Source: JBFWVD01 sp050246915
GTDB taxonomy: Bacteria; Actinomycetota; Acidimicrobiia; Acidimicrobiales; Ilumatobacteraceae
DNA: 64,000 bases
NCBI GenBank assembly: GCA_050246915.1
Contig: JBFWVD010000004.1
Coordinates: 79,027-143,026, forward strand
Direction: 5' to 3'
In this document: in pieces, positions 41,236-50,372 of the stretch
How the letters are laid out: every line of letters begins with the position of its first letter
Position numbering within the stretch: the stretch's first letter is position 1
Notes under the pieces: model-generated
What the model was told of the DNA's origin: nothing
Database searches by the model: none
What the model saw: the letters and a program-made list of their open reading frames with translations, nothing else
Position numbers and translations under genes: made by a program

Positions 41236-42063
41236 ATGAACTCACGTCGCTGGTGGACGGCCCCGGTTCGGGTGCTGATCCTCCTCACACTCACGATGAC
41301 GACATCGCTTGTCGTCGCGTCCATGACCGACGCATCGGCCGACTCGGTGCGATGCGAGGCCAGCACCGCACCCGACGCATTGCGTGTGTACTGCGAACGC
41401 CATGTCAATGGTGGAGGCGTGCGCAATTCTGGTTTCCAGCGAACGCGTCGCCGCGTCGAGGCCTATCCGGGTGAGTTCGCCATGGTGTGCATCACCGGTG
41501 GTCAACCTGGGTTGCAGTTGCGCCGGATCGTGACCACCTGGGACGGTCACGTCATCGTCGATGGTCCGGTGTGCCGGCCGGTCGACCCAGCCGCGGCGGC
41601 GAATCTGCCCGCCGATGCCGAGATCTCAGAAGCGGTGCAAGGTTCTCGGGTGTGGCCCGTACCGACGGTTCACACCGATCCCGCCGCCCGAGGTCTGGTG
41701 GCGTACCCGTTCGAGCTGGTGTGCACCGGTGACGCACCGATAGCGGTCGGCCCCCTCACATTGTCGGATGGGAGCACGGCAGTGGGCACCGCTCACGTCA
41801 CCGCTGTCGAGTGGATGGTCGACGGCGATGCCGTGGCTGCGACATCGAGTTGCGCGGGCGAGCCGGGCCGATCGCCGGTGGGGTATCTGTGGTCGACCGC
41901 GGGAGACAAGGCCCTGGCCGTGCGGCTGCAATGGATCGCCGAGCTGACCGTGACGACAACGACCGGTGAGAGCGAGCAACGCGTGGTCGGTGACATCCTC
42001 ACCGAGGCCAGTGCCGGCTTCACCGTCGAGCAGGTGCAGGCGGTCATCGACTACGAACGCTGA
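41236..42063 (+). CDS. secreted protein of unknown function
   Basis: A 275-residue exported protein with an N-terminal signal (basic MNSRRWWTAPVR, then a hydrophobic stretch with cleavage near ASADS). The mature part has four to six cysteines (VRCEAST, VYCERH, MVCITG, PVCRP, LVCTG, SSCAGE), probably disulfide-bonded, and beta-rich strands. No family was recognised. ATG 41236 has GGGCGAA upstream; an in-frame TTG at 41218 is less likely because it would lengthen the signal. It may be a cell-surface adhesin or binding protein, but that is speculative. Confidence 0.6.
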   Translation: MNSRRWWTAPVRVLILLTLTMTTSLVVASMTDASADSVRCEASTAPDALRVYCERHVNGGGVRNSGFQRTRRRVEAYPGEFAMVCITGGQPGLQLRRIVTTWDGHVIVDGPVCRPVDPAAAANLPADAEISEAVQGSRVWPVPTVHTDPAARGLVAYPFELVCTGDAPIAVGPLTLSDGSTAVGTAHVTAVEWMVDGDAVAATSSCAGEPGRSPVGYLWSTAGDKALAVRLQWIAELTVTTTTGESEQRVVGDILTEASAGFTVEQVQAVIDYER

Positions 42064-42094
42064 GACACTGGGGTGAGGCGCGGGGACCAGGGCG

Positions 42095-42595
42095 TCAGGA
42101 TGACTCGGTGCCGCGTTCGGGCACGGTGCCGAAGAGGGCATCGACGACGCACTCGAGCACGAAACCGAGGAACGCGTAGAGCGCCATGGCTGGGGCGTTC
42201 GGATCGTCGTCGGCCATGGCGGTGAGATCGTCCTCCTCGCTCACGTCGAGCTTGGTGCCCAGCACCAGTCGGAGGTCGTTGACCGCGCCCATGAAGGCAG
42301 TGAGCTCGTCGGTGGTGAGGGTGTCGGAGCCCAGGCACGCCTCGAAGGTGTCCAGATTGGCCAGCCGGCGAGCCAGCAGGTCGTCCTTGGCCAGCAACTG
42401 GTAGAAGGCATCGGCGTCGGGATCGTCCGGATAGGCGGTGGGGAAGAGGCGCCGGAGATCGGGATCGTCGGGCCCGTGGATGAGCAACGTGCGCAGCTGC
42501 GGTCCGAGCGATCGCAGGATGCCGATCTCGACGTCGGTGAACTTGAGCTTCCAGGTGCCGCGTCGAGTGGCCTTGACCCGAGGGTTCCCGAACAT
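42095..42595 (-). CDS. DUF2017 family protein
   Basis: A 166-residue helical protein, a typical companion of clpS in actinobacteria: TWKLKFTDVEIGILRSLGPQLRTLL in pieces, RLFPTAYPDDPDADAFYQLL, FEACLGSDTLTTDELTAFMGAVNDLRLVLGTKLD in pieces. The function of the family is unknown; linkage to ClpS suggests a role around Clp proteolysis. The start ATG 42595 overlaps the clpS stop by one base (TGATG), so the two are coupled. Confidence 0.85.
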   Translation of the reverse strand: MFGNPRVKATRRGTWKLKFTDVEIGILRSLGPQLRTLLIHGPDDPDLRRLFPTAYPDDPDADAFYQLLAKDDLLARRLANLDTFEACLGSDTLTTDELTAFMGAVNDLRLVLGTKLDVSEEDDLTAMADDDPNAPAMALYAFLGFVLECVVDALFGTVPERGTESS

Positions 42596-42891
42596 CACGT
42601 GTCGTGCTGCATGGTGGCCCACAGCCCGTGCTCGTGGAGCTTGAACACGTCCACCTCACATTTCTCCCGAGTGCCGTTGGACACCACGGCCCGACCCTTG
42701 TGGTGGACGTCCAACATCATCGAGGTGGCCTTCTCCTTGGAATATCCGAAAACCTTCTGGAGCACGAACGTCACGTAGCTCATCAGGTTGATCGGGTCGT
42801 TCCAAACGAGCACCACCCAGGGCGTATCGGTGGCGGCCTCCTGGTCGAGCGACGGCTCATCGAGCTCGATCGGGGCGGGTCCGGGGGGCAC
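42595..42891 (-). CDS. clpS: ATP-dependent Clp protease adaptor ClpS
   Basis: A 98-residue N-recognin adaptor that delivers N-degron substrates to ClpA/ClpC. The core is intact: WVVLVWNDPINLMSYVTFVLQKVFGYS in pieces, with the ND pair and hydrophobic pocket residues, then MMLDVHHKGRAVV (the HxxG-type helix) and REKCEVDVFKLHEHGLWATM. The N-terminal tail is Pro/Glu-rich. GTG 42891 has CAGAAT six bases upstream. It is divergent from ctaB, 66 bases away. Confidence 0.93.
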   Translation of the reverse strand: MPPGPAPIELDEPSLDQEAATDTPWVVLVWNDPINLMSYVTFVLQKVFGYSKEKATSMMLDVHHKGRAVVSNGTREKCEVDVFKLHEHGLWATMQHDT

Positions 42892-42897
42892 TGGTCA

Positions 42898-42903
42898 ATT
42901 CTG
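42898..42903 (-). promoter_or_regulatory. -10 element CAGAAT for clpS, leaderless
   Basis: On the minus strand CAGAAT, then TGACCA, then GTG 42891. There is no Shine-Dalgarno sequence. Confidence 0.5.
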
Positions 42904-42957
42904 CCCTACCGATCGCTTTCCCATGCGGGCAAGCATGGTTCTAACCTCGCTGTTGTC

Positions 42958-43911
42958 ATGGCCGTCGGATCGCGTCCCCTCGTCCCGTCCCGATTGGCGC
43001 GCGGCAACGGGTTCGGTCACGGTGACGTTCTGCGCCGGCCCACTACCAAGATCCTGGGCTTCGTCGCGTTGACCAAGCCTCGCATCATCGAGTTGCTCCT
43101 GATCACCACGGTGCCGCCCATGGTGGTGGCAGCCAAGGGTCTCCCCGACTGGTGGCTGGTGGTCGCCACGCTCATCGGCGGCACGTTGGCCGCCGGGGGC
43201 GCCAACGCCATCAACATGGTGGTCGACCGCGACATCGACAAGCTCATGCCCCGCACGCAGGGCCGTCCACTCGTCACCGGCTTGCTCGGGCCGCGCGAGG
43301 CCCTGGTGTTCGCCATCGGCCTCGAAGTGCTGGCGTTCGCCGTCCTGGCGTCATTCGTCAACGTGCTGTCCGCGGTCCTGGCCCTGTCGGCCACGGCGTT
43401 CTACGTGTTCGTCTACACGTTGTGGCTCAAGCGGACCAGCACCCAGAACATCGTCATCGGCGGTGCTGCCGGGTGCATGCCGGTGTTGGTCGGCTGGGCG
43501 GCAGTGACCGACTCGCTGGCATGGGCGCCCTGGGTCATGTTCCTGGTGATCTTCACCTGGACCCCGCCGCACTCATGGGCGCTGGCGGTCAAGTACGCCG
43601 ACGACTACCGAGCGGCCAACGTGCCGATGCTCCCGGCGGTCGCCTCGATGGAGGTGACCAGTCGCAGGATGCTGCGCTGGACGTTCGCGCTCGTGGCCTC
43701 CACCTTGTTGCTGGCCCCGGTGGCTGATCTCGGACCGACCTACTGGGTGACGGCGATCATCCTCGGGGCGGGGTTCATCGCGTTGTGCGCCGATCTGCAC
43801 CGTCGTCCCACGATGGCCCGATCGATGCGGCTGTTCGCGTTCTCGATCAGTTACGTGACGTTGTTGTTCGCGGCCATGGCCGTCGACGTCCTCATCCGCT
43901 ACGGCCTTTGA
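42958..43911 (+). CDS. ctaB: protohaem IX farnesyltransferase
   Basis: A 317-residue polytopic prenyltransferase that converts haem B to haem O, a step toward haem A for the aa3 oxidase encoded further right. Motifs are LTKPRIIELLLITTVPPM, the substrate-binding NMVVDRDIDKLMPRTQGRPL, FYVFVYTLWLKRTSTQNIVIGG in pieces, and the second aspartate motif YADDYRAANVPMLP. ATG 42958 starts the conserved protein; the frame upstream overlaps clpS antisense. It is not in the cta cluster itself, which begins about 5 kb away. Confidence 0.93.
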   Translation: MAVGSRPLVPSRLARGNGFGHGDVLRRPTTKILGFVALTKPRIIELLLITTVPPMVVAAKGLPDWWLVVATLIGGTLAAGGANAINMVVDRDIDKLMPRTQGRPLVTGLLGPREALVFAIGLEVLAFAVLASFVNVLSAVLALSATAFYVFVYTLWLKRTSTQNIVIGGAAGCMPVLVGWAAVTDSLAWAPWVMFLVIFTWTPPHSWALAVKYADDYRAANVPMLPAVASMEVTSRRMLRWTFALVASTLLLAPVADLGPTYWVTAIILGAGFIALCADLHRRPTMARSMRLFAFSISYVTLLFAAMAVDVLIRYGL

Positions 43912-43914
43912 GCC

Positions 43915-43944
43915 GTCGATCTCGGGTCACAGCCCGAGATCGAC
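43915..43944. terminator. 12-bp hairpin between ctaB and DUF1501 genes
   Basis: GTCGATCTCGGG (43915-43926) and CCCGAGATCGAC (43933-43944) pair perfectly around TCACAG. The right arm lies in the last codons of the convergent DUF1501 gene. Probably bidirectional. Confidence 0.75.
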
Positions 43945-45255
43945 AGCCTTCGGAGATCCGGGCAGCACCTCCGAGGCGGGGACGTCGAACCACTTCTCGG
44001 CGATCGTCGCGTAGTACTGATCCAAGCCCATTGTGGCGACGAGTTGATCGTTGTCGGAGAGCTTGTCGAGGCTCGAGGGCTCGCCGTACAGCCCAGCTTT
44101 CACCGGCCCGGCCAGCATCGCCACCGACGCGGTGCCGTGATCGAGCCCATTGGAGCCGTTGTCCTTGGCCGTGCGCCCGAACTCGCTGATGGTCATGACC
44201 AGCACGTCATCACCCATCCCGCGATCGTCGAGGTCGGCGAGGAGCGCATCGATGGACGCGTCCATGTCATCGAGCAGAGCAGGATGGCGGCCGAGGTGAT
44301 CTTCGTGCGTGTCGAAGTCGAGCCCTGCGGGGACGTGCACGATCCGCACGTTCGGGTCGGCCGCCAGCAAGGACGCGGCCAGCCGGAGGCCATTGCCGAG
44401 GTTCGATCCGGGATAGTCCCCCTTGGCCTCACCGAGGGCGGTGAGCGTCCGGGCGAACGCAACCGCGGAAGCGCCGGCTCTGCGGGCCGCGGTCAGCTGC
44501 GTGAGGTCGCCCTCTTGCATCATGGCGAGGAACTCGCGTTGGAACATGCTCCGTGTGACGTCGTCGGGGCTCGCGCCGAACAGATACCCGGCGGCATCCG
44601 GGGAGGGCAGCGACATCGTCGTGACTCGTTCGCTGGCCAGGGCGGGATGGCTCCCCGAGCCGATGGACACCCCGACGGCGGCCGCAGCGGGATCGCCGAG
44701 CTGATCGGCCAATCGGCCGAAGAAGCCACCGCGCAACGCCGCGCCGCCGACGGCGTCGCCGGCCCACCATCGCTGCATCATGGCGAAATGGGAGCCGTCG
44801 GGCTCCATCGAGCCAACGCCCTGCACCATGGCCAGTCCACGTTTGTGGAGCCGCCCGAGGTTCTTGTGCAGGCCGTAGGCACCATCGAGTTCGATGAGCT
44901 GATCGTCGGCGATGGCTGTGCGGGGGCGGAGGTCTCGATAGCGACCGAGCCCGGCGGGTACCAGCATGCTCATGCCGTCGTTGCCGCCGTCGAGTTCCAC
45001 CACCACGAGCCGGCGGGTACCCGCCTTGCCCTTGGCGTTACCGGCCGGTGCGGCAGTGGCCGGCCGGGTATCCCTGGCAGCGAGGGTGGAGTCCGACGTC
45101 GCCGCCGCGTCGTTGTTGGAACCGGAACCACTGGTGTCGCGCAGCCAACCCGCCGCGCCGAGGGTCACGCCTGCGCCGATCCCGGCGACCTTCAGGAACC
45201 GGCGCCGGTGCATGCTGGGGATCTGGGTTGCGGCGGGATCGGTTTCATCACTCAT
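43927..45255 (-). CDS. Tat-exported DUF1501 protein
   Basis: A 442-residue DUF1501 protein. The twin-arginine signal is HRRRFLKVAGIGAGVTLG at residues ~16-33. The sulfatase-like domain shows VVELDGGNDGMSMLVPAG, LHKNLGRLHKRGLAMVQGVG in pieces, SHFAMMQRWWAG, MTISEFGRTAKDNGSNG and DHGTASVAM. It lacks the C-terminal GYW repeats of the paralogue at 14152. It lies downstream of a DUF1800 gene (53-base gap). Role unknown; this pair is adjacent to a two-component system. Confidence 0.85.
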   Translation of the reverse strand: MSDETDPAATQIPSMHRRRFLKVAGIGAGVTLGAAGWLRDTSGSGSNNDAAATSDSTLAARDTRPATAAPAGNAKGKAGTRRLVVVELDGGNDGMSMLVPAGLGRYRDLRPRTAIADDQLIELDGAYGLHKNLGRLHKRGLAMVQGVGSMEPDGSHFAMMQRWWAGDAVGGAALRGGFFGRLADQLGDPAAAAVGVSIGSGSHPALASERVTTMSLPSPDAAGYLFGASPDDVTRSMFQREFLAMMQEGDLTQLTAARRAGASAVAFARTLTALGEAKGDYPGSNLGNGLRLAASLLAADPNVRIVHVPAGLDFDTHEDHLGRHPALLDDMDASIDALLADLDDRGMGDDVLVMTISEFGRTAKDNGSNGLDHGTASVAMLAGPVKAGLYGEPSSLDKLSDNDQLVATMGLDQYYATIAEKWFDVPASEVLPGSPKAVDLGL

Positions 45256-45308
45256 CTCGAACTCGTTTCTCGGGTGACGTCAGATGGGGCGAGGGTCAGC
45301 AGGGCGAT

Positions 45309-46625
45309 TCAGGACAGGGCGAACTCGGGGCAGCACACGACGAGCGCATGCAGGATCGAAGCCCGGTCCCGTCGTTCCTCGATGGTGCGCGCTGCGGTGT
45401 TCAGGGCATTGCGGGTGGCGTCGCTCACCTCGTAGAGCGACGCCTTGGCGAGGATCGCCGCCACCGGGTCGGCGTCGTCGGTGACCTCGGTGTCCCAGGC
45501 GTGGTCCCACGCCACTTGGGCTCGGGTGAACGCTGCCCCTGCGGACAACCAACGGTCTCCCATCGGCCATCCCGCGACGTTGGGAGGACTGAACGGCATC
45601 TGACCGAGGAGGTTCAAGATCCACATGTCCCGCTTCGCTCCCAGCACGGCGTTGGCGGCGAGATACCACTCGACAGGCACGCGCGGACGGTTCATCCGCA
45701 TCTCCAGGAAGCTCGGGTGGCCGATGATGGCCTCGATGAGTGGCCGTATCTCGAGGCCCGAACCGGTGAAGATGGCCGCCAGTTCGGCGGTCCGTTCGGG
45801 ACTCGGGTTCTCACCGGTGAACGAGCGATGGAGCTTGGCTGCGATGAACGGCGCGCAGCTGGGGTGATCGCAGATGATGTCGATCGCATCTGCGGCAGTG
45901 GTGGCCTGGGACCCCAAGAGCGTCACGGGGCCCTGTGGACCCGATTGCGGGTCGAAGCGAACGGTGTTGTTGCTCTCGTCGTCTATCCACCATCCCGAGA
46001 ACGCAGTGGCCGCCGCAGCGACGTCGGCCTCGCTGTAGCCGCCGTCGTGGCCGAGAGTGAACAGCTCCATGACCTCGCGCCCGTAGTTCTGGTTGGGTGC
46101 CTCGGATGTGGAACCGTTGCCGTCCAGCCACGCCAGCATGGCCGCGTCAATTGTGATTGCCTGCAACAGATCTCGGAAGTTCCCCAGGGCGTGCTTGCGA
46201 AGCAATTGATGTTGACGCCACATCAGTTGCACCTCGGCTTTGTCGAGGCTGGAGGTGAGATGGCCGTGCCAGAACCAGACCATCTTCTCGTGGAGGCCAG
46301 CTGCCGGATTGGCCATGGCGTCGAGCCACCAGTCCACCAGGACGCGCTCGTCATCGTCGGTGCCGAACTCGGGCGGATCCAACTGCAGCGCATTGGCCGA
46401 CAGCACTGATCGCACCGCGACGTCGATGCCGCGCTCGGCGAGTGCCTCCACCTGCCCGGGGAACGGACCGAACGTCGTTCGCCGCAGCAGATGCGCGACC
46501 AGGGCGCGGTCATCCACCGCACCGGCCTGCGGCCAGACCCCCGACCGCAGGCCCGAGAGCAGCTGACGGCGGGTGGAGCGACGGTTGGAGGAGCGGAGGA
46601 CGGACGATCGCTGCAAGGTGACCAT
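45309..46625 (-). CDS. DUF1800 family protein
   Basis: A 438-residue DUF1800 protein with a basic N-terminus (SSNRRSTRRQLLSG, resembling a Tat-like region without a clear hydrophobic core). Family motifs are LVAHLLRRTTFGPFP, LHEKMVWFWHGHLTSS, NYGREVMELFTLGH, YSEADVAAAATAFSGW and SPPNVAGWPMGDRWL. ATG 46625 is chosen because family homology starts there; the frame upstream runs antisense into a response regulator. It forms a transcript with the downstream DUF1501 gene and is divergent from that regulator across 87 bases. Confidence 0.85.
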   Translation of the reverse strand: MVTLQRSSVLRSSNRRSTRRQLLSGLRSGVWPQAGAVDDRALVAHLLRRTTFGPFPGQVEALAERGIDVAVRSVLSANALQLDPPEFGTDDDERVLVDWWLDAMANPAAGLHEKMVWFWHGHLTSSLDKAEVQLMWRQHQLLRKHALGNFRDLLQAITIDAAMLAWLDGNGSTSEAPNQNYGREVMELFTLGHDGGYSEADVAAAATAFSGWWIDDESNNTVRFDPQSGPQGPVTLLGSQATTAADAIDIICDHPSCAPFIAAKLHRSFTGENPSPERTAELAAIFTGSGLEIRPLIEAIIGHPSFLEMRMNRPRVPVEWYLAANAVLGAKRDMWILNLLGQMPFSPPNVAGWPMGDRWLSAGAAFTRAQVAWDHAWDTEVTDDADPVAAILAKASLYEVSDATRNALNTAARTIEERRDRASILHALVVCCPEFALS

Positions 46626-46698
46626 GGGGCAACGGTGCGCCTCGGGCAGTGAAACCAACGTGAGGCCGGGCTTCACCTGACCTTCATGTCTCGGCTGC

Positions 46699-46704
46699 GA
46701 CAAT
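46699..46704 (+). promoter_or_regulatory. -10 element GACAAT for the response-regulator gene, leaderless
   Basis: GACAAT ends eight bases before GTG 46713, and a CTGACC at 46677-46682 is a plausible -35 with a 16-base spacer. This start is preferred to the ATG at 46686. Confidence 0.5.
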
Positions 46705-46712
46705 CGGCGGTC

Positions 46713-47378
46713 GTGCGAGTACTTCTGGTCGAAGACGATGTGTCCCTCGGGGCGGTGGTCCTGCGGGGCCTGATCGAGGAAGGCCATGCCGTCGATCTGG
46801 AGCGCACGGTCGCGGGAGCCAACGCAGCGATCGAGTTGAACCCGTACCAGCTCATCGTTCTCGACCTGGGTCTGCCCGATGGTGACGGTCTCGCCGTGCT
46901 CGCCACGGTTCGGCGCCTGCGCTCCGGAGCCCGCGTGCTGATCCTCACCGCACGCGATTCGTTGGGTGACAAGGTCGTGGGCCTCGATGCCGGCGCCGAC
47001 GACTATCTGACCAAGCCGTTCCATTTCCAAGAGCTGGCGGCCCGGGTGCGGGCCTTGCTGCGTCGCCCCGATGACGCTCGTTCGCCGACGCTCGAAGTCG
47101 GTGACATCACGCTCGACCCGGCGGCCCACGTGGTGCGGCGCTCGGGGGTGGTGGTGCCACTCACCGCCCGGGAGTTCGCGCTCTTGCACTACCTCATGGA
47201 CCGCACCGGGGAGGTGGTGCGACGCAGTGATCTGCTCGAGGCGGTGTGGGACGCCAACTACGACGGGCTCTCCAACGTCGTGGACGTGCACGTGGCCAAC
47301 CTTCGCCGGAAGCTCTCGCTGCCGGGGAGCAGCGATCCGATCGAGACGGTCCGTGGTGTCGGCTACCGCATCTCGTGA
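46713..47378 (+). CDS. OmpR-family response regulator
   Basis: A 221-residue regulator. The receiver has LLVEDD, Asp51 in VLDLGLPDGDG, LTARDSLGDK and TKPFHFQELAARVRALLRR. The winged helix has LTAREFALLHYLM, VVRRSDLLEAVWDANYDGLSNVVDVHVANLRRKL in pieces, and ETVRGVGYRIS. It is followed 27 bases later by its kinase. It is divergent from the DUF1800/DUF1501 pair, which may be a target. The stimulus is unknown. Confidence 0.92.
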   Translation: MRVLLVEDDVSLGAVVLRGLIEEGHAVDLERTVAGANAAIELNPYQLIVLDLGLPDGDGLAVLATVRRLRSGARVLILTARDSLGDKVVGLDAGADDYLTKPFHFQELAARVRALLRRPDDARSPTLEVGDITLDPAAHVVRRSGVVVPLTAREFALLHYLMDRTGEVVRRSDLLEAVWDANYDGLSNVVDVHVANLRRKLSLPGSSDPIETVRGVGYRIS

Positions 47379-47405
47379 CGTTCGTCCGCCGGCCGGCCTG
47401 TCAGG

Positions 47406-48611
47406 ATGCGCGCCGTGAACCTCGGTAAGCGACTCCGACGCCTGCGCATCGCGTTCGCCGTCCAGTTCGCCATCGTGGCCGCGCTCGGTGCCGCCATCCC
47501 GGTGAACATGGCCTTGCACCGGGGCGCGGGTCGCATCGACGATCGGCTCGAGACCGATCTGCTGCGACAGATGGACGACGTCCTGCTCCAGCACCGCAAG
47601 AACGGGGCGAACCCCGAGGACTCGCCGTCGTGGTGGGTGGACGTCCCGAACCGGTCCAGCGAGGCGTTCAGCGAAACCAGCCTGGAACCGCCCCTGTTCA
47701 ACCTCATGACTGCGGCGGGCGAAGGCGAGGCCTGGGACGAGTTCCAACAAGGCGGCAGCAACTACGTCGCGTACGCGCGGGCCATCGAGCCTCAGCGCGG
47801 CTACGTCACCATCGTGGCCACGAGTGGCTACGAGGATGACAAGTCCTCCCTGCAGGCGCGTCTGCTGATGGCGGTGTTGGCTGCGACCGCTCTGGCCGGG
47901 GCGGCGGGCTGGTTCTTCGCATCACGAGCCCTCGGACCGGCCCGTCAGGCGCTGGCCGATCAGCAGGGGTTCCTGGCCGACGCCGCCCATGAGTTGCGCA
48001 CCCCGTTGGCGGTGATCCTGGCCTCGGCAAGTCAGGCTCTCGGCCGCAGTCGCTCCAGTGAGGAATACGTTCGTTCGCTGTCGGAGATCCGCTCGGCCTC
48101 CGAGCGGGCGTCGGCCGGCGTCACGCAACTGCTCGATCTGGCCCGCTTCGATTCGGGCCAGGTGATCCCACGCACTGCGCCGCTGCGCCTCGATCTGCTG
48201 GCCGAGGAGGTGGCGGCGTCGATCCGACCCGACGGCTGCGTCATCAGCGCCGAACCGTCGCCGGCTGTCGTGGTCGATGCCGATATGGCGCTGCTGCGCC
48301 AAGCCCTCGACAACCTCGTGACCAATGCCGCTCGTCGTGCCGGCAACGTCCAGCTGGTGACTCGCATCGATGGGCGCGACGGGGTGCTCGACGTGCTCGA
48401 TGACGGACCGGGATTCGACCCCACGGTCCTGCCGCACGTGTTCGACCGTCATCGTCGTGGTGATACCCGCGGCAACGCCGGCCTGGGGCTCGCCATCGTC
48501 AATGCCATCGTTGCCGCGCACGGTGGTGCTGCCGAAGCGGCGAACCGACCCGAAGGAGGCGCGTGCGTCCGTCTCCGCATACCGATGTCGACCGCTCACG
48601 GCGGCAGTTGA
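47406..48611 (+). CDS. sensor histidine kinase
   Basis: A 401-residue two-helix membrane kinase. Membrane segments are at about residues 14-36 and 152-174, flanking a ~115-residue extracytoplasmic sensor (no known domain). The dimerisation and phosphotransfer domain has His195 in ADAAHELRTPLAVI. The ATPase has NLVTNAAR, DVLDDGPGFDP, VFDRHRRG and GNAGLGLAIVNAIV. No clear HAMP domain is seen. The start may be ATG 47406 or GTG 47415. It pairs with the response regulator upstream. Confidence 0.9.
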   Translation: MRAVNLGKRLRRLRIAFAVQFAIVAALGAAIPVNMALHRGAGRIDDRLETDLLRQMDDVLLQHRKNGANPEDSPSWWVDVPNRSSEAFSETSLEPPLFNLMTAAGEGEAWDEFQQGGSNYVAYARAIEPQRGYVTIVATSGYEDDKSSLQARLLMAVLAATALAGAAGWFFASRALGPARQALADQQGFLADAAHELRTPLAVILASASQALGRSRSSEEYVRSLSEIRSASERASAGVTQLLDLARFDSGQVIPRTAPLRLDLLAEEVAASIRPDGCVISAEPSPAVVVDADMALLRQALDNLVTNAARRAGNVQLVTRIDGRDGVLDVLDDGPGFDPTVLPHVFDRHRRGDTRGNAGLGLAIVNAIVAAHGGAAEAANRPEGGACVRLRIPMSTAHGGS

Positions 48612-48764
48612 CGGTTGACGACGGGACCAAAGTCCCACTCTTGCTGTCGTGACCACGAGCGCGACGGGGAAATCGGGAGCTGCGGGGGTCGCTGTGTAGT
48701 GTTCGGAAGTTCCGTTCGACATCCAGTGGAGGGATGCCGCCCCGAGCGGCCCGGTGGTGTGCCC

Positions 48765-50372
48765 ATGACCATGACCGAGACCAGGCCAGGCGCCCATGAC
48801 GAGGCGGCTCACGCATCGTCCGAGGCGTTCAGTGCCCAGCCGATGAGTGGTGTGGCCGATTGGCTCACCACGACCGACCACACCAAGGTGGGACGCCTCT
48901 ATGTCGTCTGCTCCTTGCTGTTCGGTTCCGCAGCCTTGGCGCTGGCGGGACTGGTGGCCGTCGAACGCATCGATCCAGCAGCGCTCTCGCTGTTCGATCG
49001 AGCCACGGACGCCGCACAGGCCAACACCTTGGCGGTGTGGGGCCTCATGTTCTGCGCCGCGCTGCCGTTGCTCATCGGCCTCGCCGTGGCCGTCGTGCCG
49101 TTGCAGGTCGGCGGGCGATCCATCGCCTTCCCCCGTGCGGTCACGTTCTCGTTCTGGTTGTGGCTCGCCGGCTCGGCGGGTCTCATCGGATCGATCATCG
49201 GCAACGGCGGCCCTGCGGGCGGTGAGCCCGATGCGGTCGGCCTCTACCTCCTGAGCCTCGGTGTCATCTGCCTCGGCCTGCTCGTGGCGGCGGCGTGCGT
49301 GGCCACCACCGTGCTCACCCATCGTGCCCCGGGCATGCGCCTCGACCGGGTCCCGTTCTTCGCCTGGTCGGCGTTGGTGCAGGGCGTCATGGTGCTGCTC
49401 GTCCTCCCGGTCCTCGTCGGCGAGCTGGTGTTCCAGTACGTCGACCATCGCAACGGCCGCATCGCGTTCCTCGGCAACACGGGCATCGCCCCGTACCTGC
49501 AGTGGATGGTGCGCCAGCCCACCACCGGCCTCATGGTCATCCCTGCGCTCGGCGTCATCGCCGACGTCATCCCGGTGTTCACCAGGGGACGCAACCGCGT
49601 GGGTGGCGCAGTGCGTGGAGCCATCGCCCTGGCCGGCGTGGTCAGCTTCGGCGCCTTCGCCCAGGACAAGGTGTACGACAAGGTCACCACCGAAGCGACC
49701 TTCATCATCATCAGCATCCTCATGGCGCTCCCCGCGGTGTTGGTGGTCGCGGCATCGCTCTCGTCGGTCCGCAAGGGCGTGAAGATCAGCGCCCGGGCGC
49801 CGTTCGTGTGGGCGATGCTCACCGGGCTGTTGGCCATGGCCGGCGGTGTCGTCGCTGTGCTCTTGCCCATCAAGAGCCTCGAACTCCTCGGCTCCGCCTA
49901 CGAGCAGGCACAGTTCGATGTCGCTGCCGGCGTCGCCATCCTCGGCGGCCTCACCGGGCTCGCGTACTGGGGTCCCAAGTTGTGGGGCCGGACATTGCCC
50001 GACGGTCCCGCGTCCGGTCTGGCGCTGCTCGGAGCGCTGGGCGTTGCCCTCACCGGCGGTTCGCTCATCGTGGCCGGGTTCATCGACCAGCCACGCGGCG
50101 CCGTCGAGTTCATCGACGAGGACGCCACCGGCGTGCTCAACGTGCTCGCTACCGTCGGTTACGGCCTCGTCGCCCTCGCCGTTCTCGGTTCGCTGGCGCT
50201 GCTCGTCCAAGCCGTGCTGGCCAGAGGTGGCGAGCCGGCCGGTGCCGATCCGTTCGAGGGTCACACCCTGGAGTGGGCCACCACGTCGCCGCCACCGCCC
50301 GGCAACTTCGCCGGACCGTTGCCGGTCGTGTCCTCTGATCGTCCGCTGCTCGACACTCGGGAGGCCTCGTGA
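48765..50372 (+). CDS. haem-copper oxidase subunit I paralogue lacking all metal ligands
   Basis: A 535-residue polytopic protein clearly related to CtaD: WLTTTDHTKVGRLYVV, VPLQVGGRSIAFPR, THRAPGMRLDRVPFFAW, IPALGVIADVIPVFTRGR, YWGPKLWGRTLPDG and the C-terminal GHTLEWATTSPPPPGNF. Aligned by eye to the CtaD at 53318, every metal ligand is replaced. The haem a/a3 histidines become Ala90, Gln383 and Asp385. The CuB histidines become Gln251, Gln300 and Asp301. The cross-linked Tyr becomes Gly255, and the K-channel Lys becomes Val. It therefore cannot reduce oxygen as known enzymes do. Its stop overlaps the next GTG. Confidence 0.85.
   Translation: MTMTETRPGAHDEAAHASSEAFSAQPMSGVADWLTTTDHTKVGRLYVVCSLLFGSAALALAGLVAVERIDPAALSLFDRATDAAQANTLAVWGLMFCAALPLLIGLAVAVVPLQVGGRSIAFPRAVTFSFWLWLAGSAGLIGSIIGNGGPAGGEPDAVGLYLLSLGVICLGLLVAAACVATTVLTHRAPGMRLDRVPFFAWSALVQGVMVLLVLPVLVGELVFQYVDHRNGRIAFLGNTGIAPYLQWMVRQPTTGLMVIPALGVIADVIPVFTRGRNRVGGAVRGAIALAGVVSFGAFAQDKVYDKVTTEATFIIISILMALPAVLVVAASLSSVRKGVKISARAPFVWAMLTGLLAMAGGVVAVLLPIKSLELLGSAYEQAQFDVAAGVAILGGLTGLAYWGPKLWGRTLPDGPASGLALLGALGVALTGGSLIVAGFIDQPRGAVEFIDEDATGVLNVLATVGYGLVALAVLGSLALLVQAVLARGGEPAGADPFEGHTLEWATTSPPPPGNFAGPLPVVSSDRPLLDTREAS

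Noticed and set aside
46626..47750. N-terminal extension of the DUF1800 frame by 375 codons
   Set aside because: The extension is antisense to the response-regulator and kinase genes; DUF1800 homology begins at ATG 46625.
48615..48764. A longer N-terminus for the subunit-I-like gene
   Set aside because: The extra ~50 residues are Cys/Arg/Gly-rich and unlike oxidase subunits. ATG 48765 gives a start that matches the family.
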